From a virus, in the IMG/VR virus record IMGVR_UViG_3300048586_000111, positions 1-40,586 of that record: a DNA stretch of 40,586 nt. The stretch is one strand, 5' to 3'. Made by a program: the position numbers and the translations under genes. This document shows, piece after piece, positions 21,885-31,235 of the stretch. Every line of letters begins with the position of its first letter. The first letter of the stretch is position 1. The notes below the pieces were generated by a model. That model did no database searches. It saw nothing but the letters and a program-made list of their open reading frames with translations, and was not told the origin of the DNA.

Positions 21885-22446
21885 CCGGGGCTGGTGGTGC
21901 GGCGGCAGGGGCAGCAGCCGGTAGCGGATACGCAAACGGCGGGCTTACCCACCAATCAACATAATCTTGCGTCTGCATGTTGATAAGCGTGACCGTATAC
22001 ACATAGTCGCCAGCTACAGGGAGGCCACCGCCGCGCGGGGTTTGCGCTGGCGGCGAGTAGGGTGTAGCTGGAAACTGGCCAAGATTATCAGGCGCAGCCG
22101 ATACTACTACTTGTCCGTTCAGCCAGTCACCATTAAAGACCCCTGCTGCCGAGCCTACCGCCCTGATACCGATTTCAATGTCAATAGTTTCATCAACATC
22201 GGCATAGTAGGCTTTCATTTCGTCTACCCACGGCTGCTTCGGCCACTCGTTTACCGTAAGAGTAACGTTGGTAGGCGTAACAGCTACGGACGGCGGAACG
22301 GTCATCGGAGGCGGCAGCTTCCAATCCGGTGCCGGGGGAGGCGGCGCTACGCCCTTTTGCATCCACGCCTGCGTATTGCTGTTCTTGTAGCCGAACAGCC
22401 ATTCGCCATACTGAGGCCGCGTGGGGTCGGGCACAAAGTCGTTCAT
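21853..22446 (-). CDS. Last virion-unit gene, probable tail or accessory structural protein
   Basis: A 197-residue product starting MNDFVPDPTRPQYGEWLFGYK, with a proline-rich stretch (PPPPAPDWKLPPPMTVPP), beta-like sequence in the middle and a basic end (KRTRKRKAS). It follows the fibre and lipoprotein genes in one transcript and overlaps the lipoprotein gene by 4 bases (ATGA). A role in tail-fibre decoration is inferred from position only. Confidence 0.7.
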   Translation of the reverse strand: MNDFVPDPTRPQYGEWLFGYKNSNTQAWMQKGVAPPPPAPDWKLPPPMTVPPSVAVTPTNVTLTVNEWPKQPWVDEMKAYYADVDETIDIEIGIRAVGSAAGVFNGDWLNGQVVVSAAPDNLGQFPATPYSPPAQTPRGGGLPVAGDYVYTVTLINMQTQDYVDWWVSPPFAYPLPAAAPAAAPPAPVKRTRKRKAS

Positions 22447-22661
22447 TTCGGGGTGCCTTCCGTAGTCTTAGTAGATGACACGGCTTTGTCCACGTCTACC
22501 TCTTTGGCGTTGTCGCGCACGTTGGTAATCGTGATAGACGACTTGCAAGAGATAAGGCAAGCGGGATTAGCAGGCCCCTTACCTGCCACGTTCGGCCCGT
22601 CTTGGGTAGCGCTACTGGCAGCGCACCCCGTCAGCAGAAGCATGGCGGCAATCAACCTCAT
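22443..22661 (-). CDS. Small lipoprotein, candidate outer-membrane spanin subunit
   Basis: A 72-residue product with a type II signal (MRLIAAMLLLTGCAASS; lipobox LTGC, lipidated C13). The mature part is short, with two further cysteines (PACLISCKSS) and a charged tail. Phage lipoproteins of this size are often o-spanins (Rz1-like) that help disrupt the outer membrane at lysis. No i-spanin partner is overlapped or adjacent, so a different envelope role is possible. The end is coupled to the gene at 22446. Confidence 0.75.
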   Translation of the reverse strand: MRLIAAMLLLTGCAASSATQDGPNVAGKGPANPACLISCKSSITITNVRDNAKEVDVDKAVSSTKTTEGTPK

Positions 22662-23200
22662 GGCGGCGTCCCCTGTTGAACGTTCATGGAGATACTGGCC
22701 GTATCAATTACTGTAGTCTGGCCAGCAATGCGGAATTCCAGCGTGAAGGCCCCGGTATCGAGGCCGGGGCTGCTGAGAGATAGCGACCACGAGCGCGTAG
22801 TAGACAGCGCTAGCCACTGCCCGAAAGCCGCCCCGCCCCATGCCGCGCCCGAGCCGGGGGCTGCCGTAACGGTCGCCCGCACTTCAAGCTGTGCAGCGCC
22901 GGATGCAGGGTTGGCATACTGCCCGCTTGGCCCCGGAGGGCCTTGGCTAGACGAGTAGTTACCGCTGGCCAGCAGGTTCAGTTGGCATACCGCAGCACCG
23001 CCAAGCTCAATAGCATTAAGAGCAATGTCAGGCATTGTTACGGTAATGTTCGACTTACCGTAAAACTGTGAGAAGCTGATTTGCGGGCCTGCTGGCAGGT
23101 TTGGCTTGCCACGGAACCACGACAATGGGGTAGGCGTGGGGGCTCCCCACTCCGTCCGAAACATGGACATAGACAGCGGGCCGCTACCCGGTATAGCCAC
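22658..23200 (-). CDS. Tail-associated protein with ISFSQFYG-type motif
   Basis: A 180-residue product. The N-terminal GSGPLSMSMFRTEWG and ISFSQFYGKS elements match a small repeat often found in phage tail and fibre-associated proteins (GPISLSDIR..E, ISLSDFYG). The rest is beta-rich (VTVTAAPGSG; SLSLSSPGLDTGAFTLEF). It overlaps the end of the fibre gene by 17 bases. Probably a fibre cap, adaptor or chaperone. Confidence 0.7.
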   Translation of the reverse strand: MAIPGSGPLSMSMFRTEWGAPTPTPLSWFRGKPNLPAGPQISFSQFYGKSNITVTMPDIALNAIELGGAAVCQLNLLASGNYSSSQGPPGPSGQYANPASGAAQLEVRATVTAAPGSGAAWGGAAFGQWLALSTTRSWSLSLSSPGLDTGAFTLEFRIAGQTTVIDTASISMNVQQGTPP

Positions 23201-25235
23201 GGTTCGATACCTTTGCGTTCAAGTCCTTGATGGCTTCAATGAAGTAAGCCGCCAAGCCGCCATAGTTGACCGAGTAGTGGCCCCGGTCATCCATGTGGAC
23301 AAGCTCAGGTGCCACCTTGATAAGCTCTTGCGCGATGACGCCAGCAGACTTGCGCTTGCTGCTAATATGCTCGAAGGTCACGCCCTCCATTTCGCATACC
23401 GCTTCAAGGCCCCGCGCCCGACGCACGTTAGTCTTAAAGCGCTCGTCCGAGAAGGCGGTAATATCGCCAGCAGCAACGATTGCACCGCCTATAATAAGGT
23501 TTCCATTTGCCCCCATGCTGGCAACTTGCGTCCCGCCAACAAAGAACAGTATTGGCTTGGCACAGGCAAATTGGAACTCGTTAGCCGCCGCTTGCATTGT
23601 CGCAAGAACCGCATCACCGGCGGCGTTTTGAAAGGTCATAAGCGGCTGTGCAGCCCTCATTACTAGCTTTTGGTCTACTCCCGTGTTTTGCAGCAACATT
23701 AGCCCATTGCTATCGATACTAATAGCACTGGTGCCGTTTTCACGAACAATAATAGTGCCCGCTGCCCCGCCTTGAATAAAAGTCGAAGCGCCGCTAACGC
23801 CAAGCCTCGTAGCCCCGCCAATTCGATATACGGTAGCGTTGACAGGGCCTTTCGCCTCTACTACTCCAGCAGCCGTAATACGCATACGTTCGGTAGACGG
23901 ATTGCCCGTAAAGAACAACAGAGCACCATTAGTATCTACCGGGCCATACAGGTGAGTGAATGGAACCCCGCCGTCACCGAGAACAAAAGACAGTCTTGCC
24001 GAAAACTGGTCAAAATTCTCGGATACGGAGCCAAGCCGTAGGCTAACGTCGCCTCCGATACCGACGTTTTGGTATACGTCCAGCATCTTCTGAGGGGCAG
24101 GATTGCCGATACCAACTGTGCCTGCTGCGGTGATAGTTACCCTAGTCCCGCCAGCAGTGCCCAGCAACAGCGGCCCCCCAGCGCGCTGGTTCATAACAGT
24201 CATGCCGGTAGCCAAATTGTTTACAAAACCGGTCTGAACAGAGGCGTCTCCGTTAGTAAACGCAATAGCGCCATCGTTGTTTTGTATCCGAAGCCCGATT
24301 GCGTTCGTGCCAATGAAAACAGGCGCGATAGAGCTAGTGAGCGCTATCGTGTTTTTGGCGTATAGGTCTTTGGTAACTGTAAGGTCGCCAACAGCGGAAA
24401 CAGTGCTACCGAAAGATGCCGCACCAGTAACACTCAGATTTAGTAGCGTTACCGCACCTGTAACGTTGACAGGCCCGCTAAGGGTTGTTTGACCCGATAC
24501 ATTAATACTTGCAGCAGTCAAACCGCCGGACAGCTCTAGACTGGTGCCAGTAACCGGCCCGCTAAACGCGCCGCTAACGGACGAGATACCGCCGTTGTGG
24601 ATAGTCCTATCGGTGAAGGTAGAAATGCCGGTAACGCCAAGCGTTCCAGCGATAGTAGCGCCCCCGCCGATGCCAAAGTTATTACCGATAATGTTACCGG
24701 TAGTGGTGAGAGACGCAGCGGTAAGCGCGCCACTGAACGCACCGGTAGTAGCCTCAATACCGCCGCTGTGCGTTGTCTTGCCGGTAAAAGTGGACGCCCC
24801 CGTGACAGACAGTGTGCCGGGGACAGACAGGTTGCCGGTGAATACCAGATTGCCGCCAACAGTCACGTCGCCAGTAGAAGTAATACCACCACTGACAGCA
24901 AGCCCGGCTGCCGTCCACAGCCCCCGCTGAACACCGGCAATAGACACGCCAAGCTGCCCCGGCGACGGAGAGAAGTAGCCGGATAGTGGGTCAAGAACCG
25001 AAGTCATGGTAGGCTGTGCAGCGCTACCGCCCGCAACCCCACGAATGGGGTTGCCATTCATATTAAGAGCACCAGACATAGGCACTACGCCGTTGCGTAG
25101 GAACGTCTGGTTAAAGCCCTGTGCGAAGTTGTCGTCCTCTTGGTCGTGACGGTCAGCAACGATACGGATACCGTTGTCCCTGTCCTGCTGCCAGCTATGG
25201 ACGCGCGTAAAGTTGCCGCTACCGTCAAAAGGCAT
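23184..25235 (-). CDS. Tail fibre with C-terminal S74 intramolecular chaperone
   Basis: A 683-residue trimeric-fibre-like protein. The N-terminus (MPFDGSGNFTRVHSWQQDRD) is the family's virion-attachment region. Residues of about 100-330 are repetitive Gly/Thr/Ser-rich collagen- or beta-helix-like sequence (GNLSVPGTLSVTGASTFTG, etc.). The last 88 residues are a peptidase S74 domain, with SDERFKTN and GVIAQELIKVAPELV, which cuts itself off after trimer folding; the Ser of SDER is the expected nucleophile. ATG 25235 after GAGGAACAGTAAG is chosen over an upstream alternative. It sets host range. Confidence 0.9.
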   Translation of the reverse strand: MPFDGSGNFTRVHSWQQDRDNGIRIVADRHDQEDDNFAQGFNQTFLRNGVVPMSGALNMNGNPIRGVAGGSAAQPTMTSVLDPLSGYFSPSPGQLGVSIAGVQRGLWTAAGLAVSGGITSTGDVTVGGNLVFTGNLSVPGTLSVTGASTFTGKTTHSGGIEATTGAFSGALTAASLTTTGNIIGNNFGIGGGATIAGTLGVTGISTFTDRTIHNGGISSVSGAFSGPVTGTSLELSGGLTAASINVSGQTTLSGPVNVTGAVTLLNLSVTGAASFGSTVSAVGDLTVTKDLYAKNTIALTSSIAPVFIGTNAIGLRIQNNDGAIAFTNGDASVQTGFVNNLATGMTVMNQRAGGPLLLGTAGGTRVTITAAGTVGIGNPAPQKMLDVYQNVGIGGDVSLRLGSVSENFDQFSARLSFVLGDGGVPFTHLYGPVDTNGALLFFTGNPSTERMRITAAGVVEAKGPVNATVYRIGGATRLGVSGASTFIQGGAAGTIIVRENGTSAISIDSNGLMLLQNTGVDQKLVMRAAQPLMTFQNAAGDAVLATMQAAANEFQFACAKPILFFVGGTQVASMGANGNLIIGGAIVAAGDITAFSDERFKTNVRRARGLEAVCEMEGVTFEHISSKRKSAGVIAQELIKVAPELVHMDDRGHYSVNYGGLAAYFIEAIKDLNAKVSNRGYTG

Positions 25236-25236
25236 C

Positions 25237-27402
25237 TTACTGTTCCTCGTCAAAAACGGCAGGTGAACCCGGATACATCATATTTGCCACGCCCACGCCA
25301 GCCCCGGAGCCTACAAGGTTAGCAGGTGCAGCGCGCCGCTTTGCCCTACGCTGCGCTTCCCTCAGGGCCTTTTGCTCCATACGGGTCAAGTCACCCGGCT
25401 TTGCAGTCCTACGCATGAGCGCCAACATGGCCGGGTCAACAACCGCTTGGTTAGCACCGCGAGCCGCAGCAGCGCCATACCGAGTAGTATTAAGAAGCGC
25501 GTTAGCAACCATGCCGGGGCTTCCTGTCACCACGCCAGCGCCCGCGCGCCCCGCGTTACCGAGGGCAATCAGCCTGTCGCTCTCGAATTGTTCCGCAGCA
25601 GCAAGGTTACGGCTAGTAGCCGAGTTGCCAAGGCGCTGTTCGGTAAGCACGCCCTGCCGCTCTGCCGAAAGCCAATCCTCAAGCCTCTTAGTGCCCCCTT
25701 GCCCGCCCATGATGAAGTCTACGACTTCACGGGCTTCCGGCTGATTAGGGTCATTAAGAGCCCCGCGCAGCTTACGGTATGCGGCCCTGTTACCGGTTTC
25801 ACGGAACAGCCGGTCAGCAAGCACCCCGCGAACGGCGTTCACGTCATCGGGGTGGCTAATCTGCCGTATGGCGTCCATAGTTTCGCGCGGCTTAGTAAAG
25901 ATACCACCAGCAATCTTCTCTGCTTCCACGATGGCGCGCTCTTTCGCAAGCCCCCGAGCCTGATAGTCCAGTATGCTGGCATAGTCGGGATTTTGCTTGC
26001 GGAGCCCTTCACGCAGCGCGTCAAACTGAGCCCGCAGCGCTGCCGCTTGATTGCCTTCGCCAGCCTTATACAGTTGATTGATACGCTGGCGATAGAGCCG
26101 CAACGTTTCATCAATCACCCGTGCCGTAGCAGGCTCACCGGCCTTAGGGGCGCGGAAATTGGGGTTAGCGTTGATTGTCTCAACAGCTTCCTTGTAGAAC
26201 TGGCGGAAAGTCCTATCAGCCGGATTGCCGGGGGCGACACGCGCCGTAAGAGCCTTGTTCTGCTGAGGCGTAAGCAGGAAAGGCTTGTCAAGCGGGCCTC
26301 CCGGCGCATACTGGCCTTCGCCTACAGCTTTGCGGGCCTGTTGCGTTGTGCGAAGCGTCTCAGCGGTAGTAGCACCACTATTAATACCGCTTATATCTTC
26401 AATCACGTTACGGAGCCTACCGCCGCGACGGTCTGCGCGCGATACAAGAGCGTCCTCTAGCTCTTGCGCGCCTTTTGCGCCCCTGTCTGTCAGCGTTCGC
26501 ATGGCGTCCCGAGTGGTGCGGGAGGCGTCCGCCAGTATCGGTTCAGCGCCTTGCTGGTTCATGGCGGCAATACGGCTTTCAGCAGCACTAATACTACCAC
26601 CACGCTTGACCGCTTCAATCACCTGTTCTTCGGCGGCTGCGCGGCCTTCAAGAGCGCGTTCGATACGCCCTTTCTGACCCTGTGCCAGTCGCCTACCATA
26701 CGTGAGAGCGCTTGATGCTACCGGGGCAGCAAACCCCAGCCCCGCGCCAATCGCTGTTCCCCAGCCCGCGCCACCGGCAAACCGTTCAGCAACGTCTTTG
26801 ACGTTGGTAAGGTCTTGCGAATTGAGAGCAGCCGTAATACCGCCGATTGTTCCGCCTTGTGCGCCGCCACGTGTCAGGTATTGACCGACACGGCCAAGCT
26901 GCGACTTGCCAGCGCCTTCAAGAACCTTGTTTACCCCCTTAACGGCAAGGTTGCCGCTACCGGTAGGCACAAGCATACCGCCCGCAAACTCAGCAGCTTC
27001 CCCGGCAAAGCCTTCGGTATCCCTACGCAGCTTGGCCTCACGCCGCCGCGCTGGCAGGATAGCGCGGTCATAGTTTTCCCTGAACCCGCCCTTGCCGCTG
27101 AGTGTATCAATAGCAGCGTCTACGCCAGCTTCGATACGGGGACGTTGCCCTAGCAGCAGGCCATTCTGTATGCGCCTCAGATAGCTGGCGTCCCTCTTAA
27201 GAGTATCGCCCACTGCATCGGTATAGCGCCCCAGCATACCCTTGCGCGGCACACCCGCTTGGCGCGCTTCGGTGCGGGTTGCGGGCGCTGCGCCTACCGG
27301 GGCAGATACGCCATACTCCCGCATAAGCTGCGAGCGCCGTGCAGCAGGCACGTCATCGGGTATTTCAATCACGTCCCCATTCTTGGTCTTGTAGATAGGC
27401 AT
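25237..27402 (-). CDS. Internal virion / DNA ejection protein
   Basis: A 721-residue product. The start (MPIYKTKNGDVIEIPDDVPA) is followed by long Ala/Arg-rich helical regions, a Gly/Ala hydrophobic stretch at about 145-230 (GGAQGGTIGGITAALNS; GGAGWGTAIGAGLGFAAPVA), and a basic C-terminus (KRRAAPANLVG). This resembles podovirus internal proteins that leave the head with the DNA and form a channel in the envelope. It lies between the two other large internal proteins and the fibre gene, as in P22- and T7-like gene orders. No enzyme motif seen. Confidence 0.8.
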   Translation of the reverse strand: MPIYKTKNGDVIEIPDDVPAARRSQLMREYGVSAPVGAAPATRTEARQAGVPRKGMLGRYTDAVGDTLKRDASYLRRIQNGLLLGQRPRIEAGVDAAIDTLSGKGGFRENYDRAILPARRREAKLRRDTEGFAGEAAEFAGGMLVPTGSGNLAVKGVNKVLEGAGKSQLGRVGQYLTRGGAQGGTIGGITAALNSQDLTNVKDVAERFAGGAGWGTAIGAGLGFAAPVASSALTYGRRLAQGQKGRIERALEGRAAAEEQVIEAVKRGGSISAAESRIAAMNQQGAEPILADASRTTRDAMRTLTDRGAKGAQELEDALVSRADRRGGRLRNVIEDISGINSGATTAETLRTTQQARKAVGEGQYAPGGPLDKPFLLTPQQNKALTARVAPGNPADRTFRQFYKEAVETINANPNFRAPKAGEPATARVIDETLRLYRQRINQLYKAGEGNQAAALRAQFDALREGLRKQNPDYASILDYQARGLAKERAIVEAEKIAGGIFTKPRETMDAIRQISHPDDVNAVRGVLADRLFRETGNRAAYRKLRGALNDPNQPEAREVVDFIMGGQGGTKRLEDWLSAERQGVLTEQRLGNSATSRNLAAAEQFESDRLIALGNAGRAGAGVVTGSPGMVANALLNTTRYGAAAARGANQAVVDPAMLALMRRTAKPGDLTRMEQKALREAQRRAKRRAAPANLVGSGAGVGVANMMYPGSPAVFDEEQ

Positions 27403-27403
27403 G

Positions 27404-29467
27404 TTACCTTACTACCTTTCTATTCGACCATTGCTCGAAAGTGATTGCGGCATCCGGGTTGACTTGGCCCCTACGGAACAGCGGTATTTCACGCTGATAC
27501 TGCTGCCAAGAGCGCGTGAACCTCTGGATGCGGTCAAGGTCACGCGACTGTAGCACGTCAAGCTCCAGCGTGTTGTATTCGGAGGCGCGACGGCCTGTAG
27601 CCCTACTGATTTGGGCCATGCGCCTGATAAGCGCCGGGTCGCTATCCGCGCCGACAGGTGTAGACGAAAGGATAAAGGCCCGGTCAGCATCCGAGATACC
27701 GGCCCCAAGCCTACCGCCAAGCTTGGCCAGCGTTTCTTCCGACCGCAGCGCGTTGATTTCAGCAAGGTCAGCGCTATACTTACTGCGAAGCTCACCAGCA
27801 AGGCCCGCACGGGTCAAACCGCCGGTAAGCGTCCGGTCAGTAAGCTCAAGCAGCCTGTCACCGTTGTATACTTGACGGTTGCCGCGTTCGATATTGGCCG
27901 CAAGCTCTGCCTGTTCTTCACGCCCGCGGGCCGACCACAGATACCGTTCGGAGTAGTCGGGCGGTGGCTTGGCTGCGTCGATAGCCCCGCGAAGCTCTGC
28001 AAGCCCGTAGCGCCCCTGATTGCGGATACGCTCAAGCTCAAGGTCGCGGTTGTATGCAGCAGCATCCTGAGAAGCGCGGATGCGCGCCTCTTGGTTGTTA
28101 GTATTACGAGCCTGCGCGGCAGCAAGGTTCTGCTGATAGCCGATGTTGTCGCGCTGAGACATGTTCTCGTCGCGCTGTAGCTGCGCCCGAGTATCTTCAT
28201 CAAACGCTTCCGGCGTAGTGTAGTTGGCCAGAATGGCAGCCCGTTCGGTAGCGCTCAGGTCGTCATCCGCACCGAGTATCGCATTGGCGATTTGCAGACG
28301 CCGAGAGCGCACACGGTCGCCAAAGGTAGGCGCTTGCGGAAGCGCCTCGTCTTGCGGTAGCGCGGGCACTTGCTCTTTCAAGGCATCTACATTAATATCA
28401 CCACCCTCGCTACCGGACGCGCGGGCTGCAAACGACTGCGAACCGCTCATTACTCGGTTAACGTAGTCCTTAGTGGTATCAACCACGCGACCGTTGACGC
28501 GGGTAACGGGCAGGTAGTCTGTCCAATGGCCACCCTTAGTAGCAGCGCGGCGCGTAGCCCTCCGCACAGCGCCGGGGCCAGCGTTATACGCGGCAACAGC
28601 TTTCTCAATGTCGCCAAAGGTATTGAACTGCTGCTCGAAGTATGCTTCCCCAAGCTGCATGTTATACTCAGGGTCATTACGATACTTATTGGCGTCCCAC
28701 GGAAGGCCCGCCAAACGGGCAGCCTCCGGTGCGGTATCGGGCATGACTTGTGCGGGGCCTACAGCGCCAAGGGGGCTGTCCTTAAAGCCACCCCGCCCAT
28801 CCGGCACCGCTTCCTCCGGTATCACGGCTTGGCGGAAAAATGCGCGAGTATCCGGCCTAGCGGATTGTGCGCCCCGGCCCCCGAAGGCCGGGGCCTGCGT
28901 AGGGTTTGGCGGCGGCACCTGCTGGAAGCTCGCCGGGGCCATCTGCGGGGCTTGGGGGGCCATCTGAGGGGCTTGGGGGGCCATCTGAGGCACGGGCTGA
29001 TAGCCGGGAGGGGCCGTCATGGGGCTAGGAGCCCCGCCAGACGGCGAAACGTTGCCGGGGGAGGGTTGACCACCCGGAAGGCCACTAAGGGCCTCAGCGA
29101 CCGACGCCAGCGGGTTGGCGGGCTGCGGCACGGCTGCCGCCCGTTCCTCTGCCGCATTGGCCAGTTGGGCGGCAAGGGCTGCCTGTTCCGCCACGGCAAG
29201 GCGCTCATTCTGTGCGCTGTAGCGCTCCCGCTCTTTCTTACCGAGCAAGCCGCCAGCAATGCCGCTACCGAGCCGAGACAGGCCCTCCGCGATACCCCAG
29301 CCACCGGAAGCCACCGGGGCCGAATTACCGCCTTGCTCCATGAGCGCGCCAGCAAGCTGCACACGCGGGTCAGCCTTGTATGAGGCGGCTACCGTGGGGT
29401 TGGTGAGCATGAAGGTGCTAGCAGCAATCTGCCGCTTTTGCTCGTCAGTAAGCGGCCTAGCTGCCAT
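27404..29467 (-). CDS. Internal virion protein with lytic transglycosylase-like (SLT) domain
   Basis: A 687-residue product. At about residues 205-350 lies an SLT fold: SPLGAVGPAQVMPDTAPEA, then LGEAYFEQQF, then AVAAYNAGPGAV. The catalytic Glu would be expected shortly before SPLG; candidate glutamates are in IPEEAVPDG, but the usual E-S-G motif is not clear, so activity is uncertain. It should open the peptidoglycan locally during DNA ejection. Before the domain there is a Gln/Pro-rich linker with three QMAPQAP repeats. The C-terminal half is charged, helical sequence. It starts at ATG 29467 after GGGAGG and overlaps the preceding gene by 11 bases. Confidence 0.85.
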   Translation of the reverse strand: MAARPLTDEQKRQIAASTFMLTNPTVAASYKADPRVQLAGALMEQGGNSAPVASGGWGIAEGLSRLGSGIAGGLLGKKERERYSAQNERLAVAEQAALAAQLANAAEERAAAVPQPANPLASVAEALSGLPGGQPSPGNVSPSGGAPSPMTAPPGYQPVPQMAPQAPQMAPQAPQMAPASFQQVPPPNPTQAPAFGGRGAQSARPDTRAFFRQAVIPEEAVPDGRGGFKDSPLGAVGPAQVMPDTAPEAARLAGLPWDANKYRNDPEYNMQLGEAYFEQQFNTFGDIEKAVAAYNAGPGAVRRATRRAATKGGHWTDYLPVTRVNGRVVDTTKDYVNRVMSGSQSFAARASGSEGGDINVDALKEQVPALPQDEALPQAPTFGDRVRSRRLQIANAILGADDDLSATERAAILANYTTPEAFDEDTRAQLQRDENMSQRDNIGYQQNLAAAQARNTNNQEARIRASQDAAAYNRDLELERIRNQGRYGLAELRGAIDAAKPPPDYSERYLWSARGREEQAELAANIERGNRQVYNGDRLLELTDRTLTGGLTRAGLAGELRSKYSADLAEINALRSEETLAKLGGRLGAGISDADRAFILSSTPVGADSDPALIRRMAQISRATGRRASEYNTLELDVLQSRDLDRIQRFTRSWQQYQREIPLFRRGQVNPDAAITFEQWSNRKVVR
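28932..28992 (-). repeat. Short in-frame tandem repeats (7-residue QMAPQAP units)
   Basis: A 21-bp unit (GGGGCTTGGGGGGCCATCTG + A as written on the plus strand) is repeated almost exactly between about 28932 and 28992, giving QMAPQAP three times in the internal virion protein. The flexible linker probably joins the N-terminal region to the SLT domain. Confidence 0.8.
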
Positions 29468-31226
29468 AATTCCAGACCTCCCGATAGTCTACCATGTCAT
29501 ACCCGGCAGGGTGCTTCACCACACCTTGAGGACATACAGTAGCGAACTCGTCAGCCATGCAGCCAAGATACCGCACAGTATCCCCAATATAAGCATACGT
29601 ATATGCCCTAAGCCCATTGGCCAACTCCCCGATAGCCTTAATGCTATGCTTGAGCCTACGGTCGGACGCCATGATAGCGGCCCCGCCAAGTTGGCCAGCC
29701 AGACCAAAGATACTGCCGAGGCCCGCGTTACGCGCTGCCTGCTGTTGCTGGTATACTTGCATCTGGTTGTTAAAGTTGTTTTGCACGAGCCCCGAGTAGT
29801 CCACGGGAGCCACGTTTACCGCTGCGTAATCGGCAAACTGTGGGTTCTGGACGCCGCCGCCAGTGCCCATCAAAGCGGCAATGTCATTAAGAGGCATGTT
29901 GCGTAGATACGCCGCCTCTTGTATCTGCTGTTGCCGTGCCTGATTGGCAAACTGCCCTTGCGCTGCCGATTGAGCAAAGCCCTGCTGCTGCGCTTGATTG
30001 CCAAACGCTGCTAGGGCTGCATTACGGGCAGCCTCTTGCTGTGCTGCCGCGTTACCAAACATAGCCGCGTCTTGGTTCTGTTGGTTCTGCTGCGCTTGCG
30101 CTTGATTGGTAAACGCACCGCCCTGTAGGTTCTGGCCAAATTGCTGCTGCTGTGCCTCGTTACCAAAGCCAGCGCGGGCAGCGTTTTGCGCCTCAGCTTG
30201 CGCCTGTGCTGAGTTACCGAATTGCGCGCCAGCAAGGTTCTGCTGATACTGCTGTGCCTGCGCTTGGTTCCCAAACCCGGCTCTTGCGGCGGCTTGGGCT
30301 TCGGCCTGCGCTTGCGCCTGATTTGCAAAGGCCCCTTGCGCCTGTGTCTCACCGACACCTTGCTGCCTACCGGCCAACGCCAGCCCGAACAGCCGCGACT
30401 GTTCGCCGCTACCCGCTTGGATACCGGAGAAGGTCGCCTGATTGTATGCGTCTGTCCGCTGCCGGGCCATCTGGTCAAAAGCGCGCCGGTAGGCTTCGCT
30501 GTTCTCGGATACACCCTTGGCTGCCAGTTGTGACGCAAGTTGCCGCTCCTGCTGTTGCCATTGCGGGTCAAGGCGGCTTGTCGCTTGCTGATACACGGCA
30601 TCTTGCACTCGCCGCGCTTCGGCCCCAAAGTCATTAATACCCGGCAGCGCCGATGCGCCGCTAAAGTCCAGCGACTTTTGCACGTCGCCGCCCGAGCCAT
30701 ACCCTGTTTGAATGTTCCCAGCGTTTGCTACCTGACGCTGAATGTCGCCGCCGGAAGCGTAATTGGTATTAATGCTACCAGCATTGCCAACTTGCGTTTG
30801 GATTTGCCCGCCCGCATCGTAGCTGTTCCTGATAGGCCCACCGGCATTGTAGCCCGTCTGGATTTGACCAGCATTAATACCAGTCTGCAACGGCACCATG
30901 CCCTCATAGGTAAAGGGCTTGGACTGCGCTTCTGCTACCCTGCTGATGTTGTCGCCAGCGAGCCCCGACAGGGCTTGCGACACCTGCATTTGTTGCTCGT
31001 ATAGCTTCTGCTGTTCAGGGCTATACGTCTGGCGGCTCTCATACCGAGGCGTTCCATCGGCGTTCGTGCCGATTTGATTGAATACCAATGCGCCTTGAGG
31101 CGTGTATTGGTTGATACGGTTGAGGTTCGCATTGGCTACCGCAGTTTCGCGGTTCATCGCCCCCTGTGCTTGTGCAGTAGCAACAGGGTCGGGGGCGGCG
31201 GGGGGTTTCGGGCTAGACTTCCCCAA
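29457..31226 (-). CDS. Large Gln/Ala-repeat virion protein with C-terminal S74-like domain, TTG start
   Basis: A 589-residue product. The N-terminus (MGKSSPKPPAAPDPVATAQA) is a family signature, followed by Gly/Asn/Gln repeats (GQIQTGYNAGG) and then a long coiled-coil-like section with repeats of AGFGNQAQAQ type (about residues 290-450). The last 70 residues contain SDRRLKHSIKAIGEL and MADEFATVCP, an S74-like chaperone domain without obvious complete autocleavage residues. The start is TTG at 31226, with AGGAGG 7 bases upstream; an ATG at 31230 is out of frame. It is probably an internal or tail-tip virion protein. Confidence 0.82.
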   Translation of the reverse strand: MGKSSPKPPAAPDPVATAQAQGAMNRETAVANANLNRINQYTPQGALVFNQIGTNADGTPRYESRQTYSPEQQKLYEQQMQVSQALSGLAGDNISRVAEAQSKPFTYEGMVPLQTGINAGQIQTGYNAGGPIRNSYDAGGQIQTQVGNAGSINTNYASGGDIQRQVANAGNIQTGYGSGGDVQKSLDFSGASALPGINDFGAEARRVQDAVYQQATSRLDPQWQQQERQLASQLAAKGVSENSEAYRRAFDQMARQRTDAYNQATFSGIQAGSGEQSRLFGLALAGRQQGVGETQAQGAFANQAQAQAEAQAAARAGFGNQAQAQQYQQNLAGAQFGNSAQAQAEAQNAARAGFGNEAQQQQFGQNLQGGAFTNQAQAQQNQQNQDAAMFGNAAAQQEAARNAALAAFGNQAQQQGFAQSAAQGQFANQARQQQIQEAAYLRNMPLNDIAALMGTGGGVQNPQFADYAAVNVAPVDYSGLVQNNFNNQMQVYQQQQAARNAGLGSIFGLAGQLGGAAIMASDRRLKHSIKAIGELANGLRAYTYAYIGDTVRYLGCMADEFATVCPQGVVKHPAGYDMVDYREVWNYGS

Positions 31227-31235
31227 TCATGCCTC

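Noticed and set aside
25372-26460. 362-codon rightward frame opposite an internal virion protein gene
   Set aside because: Antisense shadow. No ribosome binding site, no family resemblance, and the leftward frame fits the operon.
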